This document shows positions 1 through 6,311 of a stretch of 9,430 nt of DNA, piece by piece. The position numbers were made by a program, and so were the translations under genes. Position 1 is the first letter of the stretch. The number at the start of each line of letters is the position of its first letter. Where the stretch lies: contig JAHWKV010000020.1 in NCBI GenBank assembly GCA_019347725.1, positions 1 to 9,430 on the forward strand. The letters run 5' to 3'. This DNA comes from Actinomycetota bacterium. Lineage in GTDB: Bacteria > Actinomycetota > CADDZG01 > JAHWKV01. The notes under the pieces are model-generated. The model saw nothing but the letters and a program-made list of their open reading frames with translations, did no database searches and was not told where the DNA came from.

Positions 1-248
1 AAGGTTCGTCTCGATTTCGACGAGGTGGACCTACTGCGCGGGGTTTCTGCGCGGTTTTCGCTTACCTGGTCCGGGTCTTGGTCTTTCACGATTTTTCGAC
101 GCTTTTCAGCGCCGGCAGCCACCTCCTTCAGCTGGACAATCTTCAAGCGCTCCGGCCGCCTGCATGACCACTTGGCGCGGGCCTTCCTTAAGCTGAGTTG
201 CTCGACTATTCACGTTGGGAGCGCTGCTGCGAGTCACTGCTACCTCCT
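1..248 (-). other. Unassigned left-edge stretch with possible minus-strand partial ORF
   Basis: I do not recognise a gene here. On the minus strand a strong Shine-Dalgarno sequence (AGGAGGT, plus-strand 242-248) stands 4 nt before a GTG at 237. That frame runs only 43 codons and stops at 106. A neighbouring minus-strand frame is open from 209 to the left edge (69 codons) and reads as a Lys/Arg/Ser-rich peptide. Its only possible starts are poor: TTG at 146, GTG at 122 and GTG at 89. It could be the N-terminus of a basic protein continuing outside the window, a gene damaged by a frameshift, or chance. The plus-strand frame open over 25-489 has no recognisable motifs and runs into the tRNA gene, so I do not call it. 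Confidence 0.2.
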
Positions 249-479
249 AATCGTGCGTACCGCCCTTAGTGAACAGCGTTCGATGTGGTCAAGGACTTGC
301 CCAGGTATCGCAGGTTTGAAACGAGGGTCTACCGATTTATCAACCGCGTCAATGCCTTACAGTGGCGGATTGGGAGTGATATTCGTCCGGGTAGCTCAAG
401 CGGTCCGGCCGGCGATTAAACTAGTGACGGTTCCAGTTCCTGTGCCGGGTCTTGTTGCGGCTTTTGAAACCCGATACGT

Positions 480-552
480 GCCGGGGTAGCTCAGATGGCA
501 GAGCAGCGCATTCGTAATGCGCAGGCCCGGGGTTCGAGTCCCCGCTCCGGCT
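480..552 (+). tRNA. tRNA-Thr (anticodon CGT)
   Basis: The 73-nt sequence folds as a full cloverleaf. The acceptor stem pairs GCCGGGG (480-486) with CTCCGGC (545-551), with one G-T wobble. The D arm is GCTC/GAGC around an 8-nt loop. The anticodon stem GCGCA/TGCGC encloses loop TTCGTAA with anticodon CGT at 513-515, which reads the threonine codon ACG. The variable loop is 5 nt (AGGCC). The T arm is CGGGG/CCCCG with loop TTCGAGT. The discriminator base is T at 552. CCA is not encoded, so it must be added after transcription. No other tRNA was found in the window. Confidence 0.97.
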
Positions 553-564
553 CTTAAAAACGTT

Positions 565-617
565 GGGTGCTCCTTTGCCCCAAGGGGCACACCTGGACGC
601 GCGCCGCTGATGTCCAG
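565..617 (+). terminator. Possible stem-loop terminator or processing hairpins after tRNA-Thr
   Basis: Two inverted repeats follow the tRNA. In the first, TGCCC (576-580) pairs with GGGCA (585-589) around CAAG, and this can be extended by GGTG (566-569) with CACC (590-593) across a 6-nt bulge. In the second, CTGGAC (593-598) pairs with GTCCAG (612-617) around a 13-nt loop. They share base 593, so they may be alternatives. There is no T-run after either, so this is not a classical intrinsic terminator. The position after a tRNA gene is the main support. Confidence 0.35.
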
Positions 618-776
618 AATACCAGGACCTTCCTCCACGACCCCACCCGAGCCTCGCTAACCGCGCTTCGCCACCCAGGCGCCGCCGAGCCGTGCCCGTG
701 AATGATTCAACAACTTCTGCTTTGGGAATAGATAAAGGCAAGTCCACGTTGGTACGCATGTCGAATGATCGACAAA

Positions 777-798
777 GGCCTCGGCTTGGTCGAAGGCC
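777..798 (+). other. Short inverted repeat upstream of the small protein gene
   Basis: GGCCTCG (777-783) can pair with CGA-A-GGCC (791-798), giving seven pairs with one bulged A around a 7-nt loop. It ends 19 nt before the Shine-Dalgarno sequence of the gene at 832. It could be a leader hairpin, an operator-like dyad or chance. Confidence 0.2.
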
Positions 799-831
799 GG
801 TAGCTGTCGGTAGTCCGGAGGAGGGATGAAC

Positions 832-1023
832 GTGCAATCAGCTGCTATAAGAGGTACGCACGCAGTGGGTCTTCCAAAGAGGTCCCGCAGTTATGAGCAG
901 GGCCGCACTTGCGCCCACGAGGGTTGCATCACGCGCCTGTCTATGTACAACCGCCGGGACACGTGCTTCACGCACGCACAGCCGAAGATCCCGCGGCTTA
1001 GAGGCAGAAAGGTCAGCAGCTAG
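832..1023 (+). CDS. Small Cys/His (CX4C-X12-CX2H) putative zinc-binding protein
   Basis: This gene would encode 63 residues of unknown function. The central part contains C27, C32, C45 and H48 (CAHEGC and CFTH), a spacing that suggests one zinc-binding site, and an RLSMYN segment lies between the two pairs. The N-terminus and the C-terminus (RLRGRK) are basic, so nucleic-acid or ribosome contact is possible but is only inference. I chose GTG 832 because AGGAGG at 819-824 then has a 7-nt spacer. An in-frame ATG at 826 is only 1 nt from the Shine-Dalgarno sequence and is less likely, though it would give 65 residues. The gene stands alone, with non-coding DNA on both sides. Small proteins of this general type occur in actinobacteria as far as I recall, but I cannot name a family with certainty. 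The motif, strong ribosome site and lack of a better frame support it as real. Confidence 0.7.
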   Translation: MQSAAIRGTHAVGLPKRSRSYEQGRTCAHEGCITRLSMYNRRDTCFTHAQPKIPRLRGRKVSS

Positions 1024-1030
1024 CTGGCGC

Positions 1031-1057
1031 CTGCAGCACCCGCAGCACCTGCAGCAT
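1031..1057 (+). repeat. Three 9-bp tandem repeats
   Basis: The units are CTGCAGCAC (1031-1039), CCGCAGCAC (1040-1048) and CTGCAGCAT (1049-1057), each differing by one base from the first. They lie 7 nt after the stop codon of the small protein gene. The second unit lacks the PstI-like palindrome CTGCAG found in the first and third. No function is evident. Confidence 0.7.
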
Positions 1058-1152
1058 TTTAGAAGCTCCCAAGCATCAGAAGCACCCCGTCGCAAGCGGC
1101 CCGCAGCGTTGGCAACCCAGCCGCTCTCCTCATTGCTAGACTAGTTGTCCGT

Positions 1153-1201
1153 TGCCGGATGCCTCTAGATGTGGGATCGAGCCCGTTTCAAGAGTCCGGC
1201 A
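1153..1201 (+). promoter_or_regulatory. Bulged stem-loop, possible structured leader element
   Basis: TGCCGGA (1153-1159) pairs perfectly with TCCGGCA (1195-1201). After a 3-nt bulge (1160-1162) the stem continues with CTCT (1163-1166) pairing AGAG (1191-1194). A symmetrical 6x6 internal loop follows, then GGG (1173-1175) pairs with CCC (1182-1184) around a 6-nt loop. It lies about 145 nt before the start of the DUF2342-tilS-hpt run. There is no T-run after it, so it is a poor intrinsic terminator. A leader RNA element or protein-binding dyad is possible. I cannot match it to a known riboswitch. Confidence 0.35.
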
Positions 1202-1346
1202 GTCCTGTAGACCACTAGCCCGGGATTACCTCAGTGACCAAATTTATCGTTTGTTTCGTTGGCGCTCGTCTGCGCCTGGGTCGGTCCCCGAGGTACTCCC
1301 GGGCCCGAGTGGTCCAATGCGCAGCTCACCTAAGGACCGGCTGATC

Positions 1347-2390
1347 ATGTCCTCTGTAGTCGACAAGGCGATAGCTGCGAAAGTCGCGGCAAAACTGTCC
1401 TCCGGAAGCTCCCTCGAGCATTCCTATCTCCTGGAAGGTCTCGAGGAGAGCTTCGAACAGTTGGTCGCCGAGGCCGAACCCTTGATCGCTGAGGAAAGCG
1501 GTTTCCAGCCCGCGCAGCCCGCGGTCGCCCGCGTGCTCACCCGTGCGGACTGGGCGCAGGCCAATGTGGACTCCATGTTGGAGCTGATGGCTCCTTTACT
1601 GTCCAAGGTGGAGGGCAAGTTGGAGTCTCCTAAGGGCGTCCCGGCCTTTAAGAGCGCTTATGCAGCGGGACTCGGAGCGCAGCTGGGGGCCGTCTTGGGA
1701 TTCTTGTCTACGCGGGTGCTCGGACAGTACGACGTCTTGATGGCTCATCAGAATCAGGTTTGGTTCGTCGGCGCCAACATCGTAATGACCGAGCGACGCC
1801 TTGGATTTACTCCTCGAGATTTCCGTTTGTGGGTGGTGCTCCACGAGCTGACCCACCGCGGGCAGTTCGAGGCCAACGTCTGGGTGCGCCCCTACTTCCG
1901 GGCTATGGTCGACGAACTGCTGGAAGTCATGCAGATAGACCCGAAAACTCTTCTAGACCGCCTCGGCGCCGCGTTGCAGCCTGTGGGAAAAAGAGATGAG
2001 GACGCCGTCCCGCTTGCGTTGCGATTCCTGGAGCCACGCCAGCGGGAGCTTTTTGATCAGGTCCAGGCCTTTATGTCGGTCATCGAAGGGCACGGCAACT
2101 TCGTCATGGATCGCATTGGCGAGGTACACATCCCCAGCCAACCCCGCATGAGCCGTGCCCTGCGCAGCCCCGAGAATTCGCTGCAGACGCCGATGGGCAA
2201 GTTGATCGGCAAGCTGCTGGGGCTCGAGTTCAAGAAGGCTCAGTACGTGCAGGGGCAGCACTTCTTCGACACCATCTATGAGCAGGGCGGGTCAGCGGCC
2301 GTAAAGGCGTGTTTCTCTTCTCCCGAAGCCTTGCCCAGCCTGGCCGAGGTACGCGCACCGGAGTCCTGGATGCAGCGCGTGGGCCCGTGA
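1347..2390 (+). CDS. DUF2342 zinc-dependent metalloprotease-like protein
   Basis: The 347-residue product matches the actinobacterial DUF2342 family, annotated as zinc-dependent metalloprotease-like and in some databases as associated with coenzyme F420 biosynthesis. The substrate is unknown. The HEXXH motif is HELTH at residues 166-170, followed by RGQFEAN. A second conserved segment, VIEGHGNFVMD (245-255), probably supplies another metal ligand through E247. There is no signal peptide or clear membrane segment, so it is probably cytoplasmic. I chose ATG 1347, which has AAGGA at 1332-1336 (10-nt spacer). ATG 1317 and earlier alternative starts in the same frame lack a ribosome site and add residues unlike the family. 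The stop overlaps the tilS start (GTGA), so the two are likely co-translated. The pairing with tilS is common in actinobacteria but unexplained. Family assignment is firm; proteolytic activity and any F420 link are inferred from family annotation only. Confidence 0.88.
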   Translation: MSSVVDKAIAAKVAAKLSSGSSLEHSYLLEGLEESFEQLVAEAEPLIAEESGFQPAQPAVARVLTRADWAQANVDSMLELMAPLLSKVEGKLESPKGVPAFKSAYAAGLGAQLGAVLGFLSTRVLGQYDVLMAHQNQVWFVGANIVMTERRLGFTPRDFRLWVVLHELTHRGQFEANVWVRPYFRAMVDELLEVMQIDPKTLLDRLGAALQPVGKRDEDAVPLALRFLEPRQRELFDQVQAFMSVIEGHGNFVMDRIGEVHIPSQPRMSRALRSPENSLQTPMGKLIGKLLGLEFKKAQYVQGQHFFDTIYEQGGSAAVKACFSSPEALPSLAEVRAPESWMQRVGP

Positions 2391-3736
2391 CCACCTGCCT
2401 TCTTGGCGCCGGCCTTGCTGAGCCGGTGACCGCAACCATTGATCGATACCGGATGGTAGCGGGGTCCGCGCCGGTCTTGCTGGCGTTCAGCGGCGGCGCC
2501 GACTCTACGGCGCTTGCGTTGGTGTTGGTCGATCTCGGTTACCCGGTAGTCCTGGGCCATGTTGACCACGGGATGCGGGCAGAATCCGCCGCCGACGCCG
2601 ATCACTGCAGGCGGGTCGCTCGCCGGCTGGGCGTTCAAATCTTGTGCCGTCGCGTGACCGTTGATCCTCCCAGTCAAGCCGAGGCGCGGCGGGTTCGCTA
2701 CCTGGCCCTGGAGGAGATGGCCGCGGAGTGCGGCGCCGAGCGTATAGCCACCGGTCATACACGAGACGACCAGGCCGAGACGGTGCTGTTGCGGCTGCGC
2801 CGCGGCGGCTACGGTCTCGGTATCCCCCCGATCCGAAGCAATGTCATAAGGCCCCTGATCGAGGTTTCTCGGTCGCAGACGGAAAGGGCGTGCCGTGAGG
2901 CCGGCGTGGAGTTTCTCAACGATCCTTCCAATCAGAATGCCCGTTACCGGCGGGTGGCCGTGCGCTTCGAGCTGGCCCGCGCCGGGAGCGGCGAGGTGAA
3001 CCGCCTACTGCGCGTCGGCGAGAAAGCTGCGCAGGCGGCCGCAGAGGTGGCGCTTTCCGTAGATGCGGCATGGGCCCGGTTGGTAGAGGCCGGTGAAGAG
3101 CGGCTGCGCATTTCGCGTGCCGGGCTGGTCGGGTTGGATCCGCAGGTTGCCCGCCAGCTTCTGCACCGGGCCGGCAAGTATTTCAACCTGGAGCTCAGCG
3201 GCCGGCTAATCAAAGCCGTTCTACTCAAGGTGCCCGCGCGCACCGGAGCTCGCCTGGATCTGCCGGAGGGGTTTTCCGTGTGGAGTGAGCCGCACGCGGT
3301 AGTTATCGGCCGTTGGCCGGAAGCCGGCAGGCTCGGCGAGTATGAGATACCGGTCGGCTCGCGCGCTCAACTGCCGGACTGGGGGATCGAGTTCACCTTC
3401 GAGCCGGTGAGCGCGGACACTAAAATCCACTCCTCCGCAACTTCCGAGGTGGTCGACTCCCGGGCCGTAGGGTCGTCGGTGGTCGTCCGGCAGTGGAGGC
3501 CCGGGGACCGTTTCAAGCCCCTGGGTGGACCCGGTACCAAGAAGCTGCAGGATTTCTTCGTCGACGCCAAGGTCCCCAGGTCCGAGCGCGGTGCCGTTCC
3601 CATCGTTACGGCGGGCGAACGGATCGTTTGGGTCGCCGGCTACAGGCTGGACGACGGCGCCAGGGTAACCGGCCGCTCGACGGCAGCGGTACGCCTTAGC
3701 GTGAATACGATCCACCATGAACCCAGTGCCCGATGA
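2387..3736 (+). CDS. tilS: tRNA(Ile)-lysidine synthetase TilS
   Basis: TilS uses ATP and lysine to convert C34 of the CAU-anticodon tRNA-Ile into lysidine, so that the tRNA reads AUA rather than AUG. The product has 449 residues. The N-terminal PP-loop ATPase domain shows SGGADS at 35-40, HVDHGMR at 58-64 and the conserved block ATGHTRDDQAETVLLRL at 121-137. DPSNQNARYRR (179-189) is the usual motif at the end of the catalytic domain. The C-terminal tRNA-binding domain is recognisable from RQWRPGDRF (368-376) and TKKLQDFFVDAKVP (384-397). GTG 2387 overlaps the preceding stop by 4 nt without a good Shine-Dalgarno sequence, which suggests translational coupling. The frame extends upstream to 2309 inside the previous gene, but that part is unlike TilS. 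The next gene, hpt, overlaps by ATGA, the classic tilS-hpt pair. Confidence 0.95.
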   Translation: MTTCLLGAGLAEPVTATIDRYRMVAGSAPVLLAFSGGADSTALALVLVDLGYPVVLGHVDHGMRAESAADADHCRRVARRLGVQILCRRVTVDPPSQAEARRVRYLALEEMAAECGAERIATGHTRDDQAETVLLRLRRGGYGLGIPPIRSNVIRPLIEVSRSQTERACREAGVEFLNDPSNQNARYRRVAVRFELARAGSGEVNRLLRVGEKAAQAAAEVALSVDAAWARLVEAGEERLRISRAGLVGLDPQVARQLLHRAGKYFNLELSGRLIKAVLLKVPARTGARLDLPEGFSVWSEPHAVVIGRWPEAGRLGEYEIPVGSRAQLPDWGIEFTFEPVSADTKIHSSATSEVVDSRAVGSSVVVRQWRPGDRFKPLGGPGTKKLQDFFVDAKVPRSERGAVPIVTAGERIVWVAGYRLDDGARVTGRSTAAVRLSVNTIHHEPSAR

Positions 3737-4254
3737 CCGGTCCAGGGCAGGTGCTGATCAGCGAAGAGCAGATCCAGCAACGGATCGGTGAGCTGGCCGA
3801 GGAGATCACCCGGGATTACACGGGCAAAGATGTCGTCCTGGTGGGGGTCCTCAAAGGTGCCTTCATGCTCATGAGCGACATTGCGCGCCAGATCAAGCTG
3901 CCGGCGGAATTCGACTTCATGGCGGTGTCCAGCTACGGCAGCGCGACCAGGACCTCGGGGGTGGTGCGAATCCTCAAGGACCTTGATCACGAGATAACCG
4001 ATCGCAATGTGCTGTTAATAGAGGACATTATCGATTCCGGGCTGACGTTGAACTACCTGCTCAAGTACCTTGCCGGACGCAACCCCCGGAGCCTTGAGGT
4101 CTGTGCGTTCTTACGTAAGACGGGTATTCAGCAGGTGGATTTGGACGTTCGGTACACGGGCTTTGAGATCCCGCCGGACTTCGTAATCGGCTATGGACTG
4201 GACCATGATCAGCGATTTAGGAACCTGCCTTACCTTGCACTTTTAGACCAATAA
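3733..4254 (+). CDS. hpt: Hypoxanthine phosphoribosyltransferase
   Basis: This purine-salvage enzyme joins hypoxanthine (and usually guanine) to PRPP, giving IMP or GMP in the cytoplasm. Its 173 residues are the usual bacterial length. The PRPP-binding motif VLLIEDIIDSGLT is at 93-105. The pyrophosphate-binding loop VGVLKGA is at 37-43, the flexible loop SSYGSAT at 66-72, and the purine-binding C-terminal segment FVIGYGLDHDQRFRN at 150-164. The ATG overlaps the tilS stop (ATGA) and has no Shine-Dalgarno sequence of its own, so translation probably depends on ribosomes finishing tilS. ftsH follows after 55 nt, the same tilS-hpt-ftsH order seen in many Gram-positive bacteria. Confidence 0.96.
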   Translation: MTGPGQVLISEEQIQQRIGELAEEITRDYTGKDVVLVGVLKGAFMLMSDIARQIKLPAEFDFMAVSSYGSATRTSGVVRILKDLDHEITDRNVLLIEDIIDSGLTLNYLLKYLAGRNPRSLEVCAFLRKTGIQQVDLDVRYTGFEIPPDFVIGYGLDHDQRFRNLPYLALLDQ

Positions 4255-4268
4255 AACGGTTAATGAGC

Positions 4269-4300
4269 TTGAGAGTTTGTTGGTCGTAGCGTGCTAACCT
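4269..4300 (+). promoter_or_regulatory. Possible promoter of ftsH
   Basis: TTGAGA (4269-4274) is followed 20 nt later by TAACCT (4295-4300), which fits the actinobacterial TANNNT -10 form and carries an upstream TG (4292-4293) like an extended -10. The spacing is longer than ideal. The -10 ends 9 nt before the ftsH ATG, so transcription would begin at or next to the start codon. Confidence 0.35.
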
Positions 4301-4309
4301 TGGAAAGGA

Positions 4310-6271
4310 ATGTCGAAGCTTCTAAAGAATCCGCTTTTCTATCTGCTCCTGGGTATCGGTGGCGTTTGGGCGATGGTCGCAGTCTTGCAGGACAGCGCCA
4401 ACGTCGAGGAACTGACCACCAGCGAGTTTGAACAGAAACTAAGCGCGGGCGAGGTCCAATCCGTCACAGTTTTCCGCAACAGCGGCGAACTGGAGGGAGA
4501 GCTCGCCGACGGCACAAAATTTACATCCAGTTACCTGAGCGCGGAAGAGACCGCTTCGCTGCTGCGTCAGCACCCTGAGGTCGAGAGCGACACCGACCCG
4601 GAGAACCCCTCGTTGTGGGGTTCGTTGCTCACAAGCATCCTCCCGTTCGTGCTGATCATCGGTATCTTCATCTTCCTTATGCACCAGATGCAGGGAGGCG
4701 GAAACAAGGTAATGTCCTTCGGCAAGTCCAAAGCCAAACTGGTAGCCAAGGACGAGCCCAAGGTCACCTTTGGGGACGTAGCCGGCGTGGATGAGGCCAT
4801 CGAGGAGCTCGAGGAGATCAAGGAGTTCCTCGCCAATCCGGCCAAGTTCCAGAACATGGGCGCCAAGATTCCCAAAGGCGTGCTGCTGTTCGGCCCTCCC
4901 GGCACCGGTAAGACCCTTCTGGCGCGGGCGGTGGCCGGCGAGGCGGGCGTGCCCTTCTTTTCTATATCAGGTTCGGACTTCGTAGAGATGTTTGTCGGCG
5001 TCGGTGCGTCTCGAGTCCGCGACCTGTTCGAGCAGGCCAAGGCTAGCGCCCCGGCAATCATTTTTGTGGACGAGATCGACGCAGTAGGCCGCCACCGCGG
5101 CGCCGGCCTGGGCGGCGGCCACGACGAACGAGAGCAAACGCTAAACCAGCTGCTCGTTGAGATGGACGGATTCGACGTCAAAACCGGAGTGATCTTGATG
5201 GCGGCCACCAACCGGCCGGACATCCTCGACCCCGCTTTGCTGAGGCCCGGCCGGTTCGACCGTCAGGTCACCGTCGACCGCGCGGATCTTAAGGGTCGCG
5301 AGCAGATCTTGAGGGTCCACGCCAAAGGCAAGCCGCTGGCGGATGACGTCGATTTGGAGGTGCTGGCCCGCCGGACGCCCGGGTTCACCGGCGCCGACCT
5401 GGCCAACGCCATCAACGAGGCGGCGCTGCTCGCCGCACGTCGGGCCAAAAAGGAGATCACCATGGACGAGGTCGAGGAGGCCATCGACCGGGTGATGGCC
5501 GGGCCACAGCGTCGCAGCCGGCTCATCAGTGAGCATGAGAAGAAGGTGATCGCCTACCACGAGTCCGGCCACGCCATGGTCAGTTGGGCGCTGCCCAATG
5601 CGGACCCCGTCCATAAGGTCTCAATCATCAGCCGCGGCCGCGCTCTGGGCTACACGCTCAACCTGCCGGTAGAGGATCGCTTCCTCGAGTCCCGCTCGGC
5701 CCTGATAGACCAGCTGGCCATGCTGCTGGGCGGTCGAGTGGCCGAGGAGATTGTGTTCCACGACCCCACCACCGGCGCCAGCAATGACCTGGAGCGGGTT
5801 TCCAAGATGGCCCGCAAGATGGTTTGCGAGTACGGCATGAGCGAGAAGCTCGGGCCCATGGCGTTTGGGGACAAGGTTGACCAGCCGTTTTTGGGCCGCG
5901 ATATTTCGCACCAGCCCGACTATTCGGAGCAGGTGGCTGCGGAGATCGACGAAGAGATCCGGCGCCTTGTGGATGAGGCCCATCAGGAAGCCTGGGAGAT
6001 TTGTTCCACCTACAGAGCGCAGTTGGACGCGATGGTAGAGGCGCTGATCGAGAAGGAGACCATCGAGCAGTCCGACGTTAAGGAACTTTTGGCCGACGTG
6101 CCCACGCGAGCTTCCCGCGGAGAGATTCCGCGCCGGCTTTTGGAGGACCAAAGGGCTGCGGCGGTGCAAAAGGGCCAGGAGGACGAAAGCCCGGAAGCCG
6201 GCGGAGGTTCGGAGCGCTCCAAGAAGAAGCTGCGCCGATCGGGTCCGGGCACGGAGCCGGCGCCCGCTTAG
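4310..6271 (+). CDS. ftsH: ATP-dependent zinc metalloprotease FtsH
   Basis: FtsH is a membrane-anchored hexameric AAA+ protease that extracts and degrades damaged membrane proteins and some cytoplasmic regulators. The 653 residues contain a membrane segment at about 9-26, an extracytoplasmic loop, and a second membrane segment at about 105-125. The AAA domain has Walker A GPPGTGKT (195-202), the pore motif around MFVG with F228, Walker B IIFVDEID (250-257) and the second region of homology with arginine fingers R312 and R315. The protease domain has HESGH (417-421) and the third zinc ligand D493 in SNDLE. The last 50 residues or so are charged and low in complexity, as is common in actinobacterial FtsH. 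The ATG has only GGAAAGGA directly against it, too close for a normal ribosome site, and no other start precedes the first membrane segment. All catalytic residues are present. Confidence 0.98.
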   Translation: MSKLLKNPLFYLLLGIGGVWAMVAVLQDSANVEELTTSEFEQKLSAGEVQSVTVFRNSGELEGELADGTKFTSSYLSAEETASLLRQHPEVESDTDPENPSLWGSLLTSILPFVLIIGIFIFLMHQMQGGGNKVMSFGKSKAKLVAKDEPKVTFGDVAGVDEAIEELEEIKEFLANPAKFQNMGAKIPKGVLLFGPPGTGKTLLARAVAGEAGVPFFSISGSDFVEMFVGVGASRVRDLFEQAKASAPAIIFVDEIDAVGRHRGAGLGGGHDEREQTLNQLLVEMDGFDVKTGVILMAATNRPDILDPALLRPGRFDRQVTVDRADLKGREQILRVHAKGKPLADDVDLEVLARRTPGFTGADLANAINEAALLAARRAKKEITMDEVEEAIDRVMAGPQRRSRLISEHEKKVIAYHESGHAMVSWALPNADPVHKVSIISRGRALGYTLNLPVEDRFLESRSALIDQLAMLLGGRVAEEIVFHDPTTGASNDLERVSKMARKMVCEYGMSEKLGPMAFGDKVDQPFLGRDISHQPDYSEQVAAEIDEEIRRLVDEAHQEAWEICSTYRAQLDAMVEALIEKETIEQSDVKELLADVPTRASRGEIPRRLLEDQRAAAVQKGQEDESPEAGGGSERSKKKLRRSGPGTEPAPA

Positions 6272-6275
6272 CTGA

Positions 6276-6297
6276 TCCGGCCGAAGGACAAGCCGGA
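6276..6297 (+). other. Stem-loop in the ftsH-folP gap
   Basis: TCCGGC (6276-6281) pairs with GCCGGA (6292-6297) around a 10-nt loop, starting 5 nt after the ftsH stop. No T-run follows, but the next bases are AT-rich (AATAAT at 6298-6303). It could attenuate read-through from ftsH into folP, or stabilise the ftsH mRNA end. Confidence 0.4.
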
Positions 6298-6303
6298 AAT
6301 AAT
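6298..6303 (+). promoter_or_regulatory. Possible -10 element for folP
   Basis: AATAAT matches the TATAAT consensus in five of six positions and ends 8 nt before the folP ATG, a spacing that would place the transcript start at the start codon. No convincing -35 is found 16-18 nt upstream, where the stem-loop lies. It could equally be a chance AT-rich patch. Confidence 0.25.
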
Positions 6304-6311
6304 CCACCCCT

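Larger units (their letters stand above)
553..831. other. Intergenic region between tRNA-Thr and the small Cys/His protein gene
   Basis: No credible coding frame was found here. The frames that are open on the minus strand run across the tRNA gene and show no motifs. The stretch holds adjoining inverted repeats just after the tRNA (565-593 and 593-617) and a third one (777-798) just before the next gene. A promoter for the gene at 832 is expected here. The best match I can see is TTCAAC, 17 nt, then TAGATA around 708-736, and it is too weak to call. Confidence 0.5.
1024..1346. other. Intergenic region upstream of the DUF2342 gene
   Basis: The frame of the downstream gene is open back to 1152, but the translation before 1347 has no family similarity that I can see, and no Shine-Dalgarno sequence is found at upstream starts such as ATG 1317. 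I therefore read this stretch as non-coding leader. It holds three 9-bp tandem repeats (1031-1057), the bulged stem-loop at 1153-1201 and an AT-richer patch at about 1240-1260, which may contain the operon promoter. No confident -35/-10 pair was found. Confidence 0.5.

Noticed and set aside
385..449. tRNA-like stretch with a box-A-like GGGTAGCTCAAG and a TTCCAGT reminiscent of a T loop
   Set aside because: The D stem, T stem and acceptor stem do not pair, and the distance between the two motifs is about 7 nt short for a cloverleaf.
25..489. Plus-strand open frame of 154 codons at the left edge
   Set aside because: It has no recognisable motif, a Ser/Arg-rich shadow-like composition, no good ribosome site, and it ends inside the tRNA-Thr gene.
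480..552. tRNA-Thr as attachment site of an integrated element
   Set aside because: No direct repeat of the tRNA 3' end and no integrase or other mobile gene is seen in the window.
421..837. Minus-strand open frame of 138 codons
   Set aside because: It crosses the whole tRNA gene on the opposite strand and has no protein motifs or ribosome site.
1152..1346. N-terminal extension of the DUF2342 gene to TTG 1152
   Set aside because: The added residues are unlike the family, no ribosome site precedes it, and ATG 1347 with AAGGA fits better.
2309..2386. Extension of tilS upstream into the DUF2342 gene
   Set aside because: It would overlap the previous gene by about 80 nt, and the translation is not TilS-like; the GTGA overlap start is more natural.
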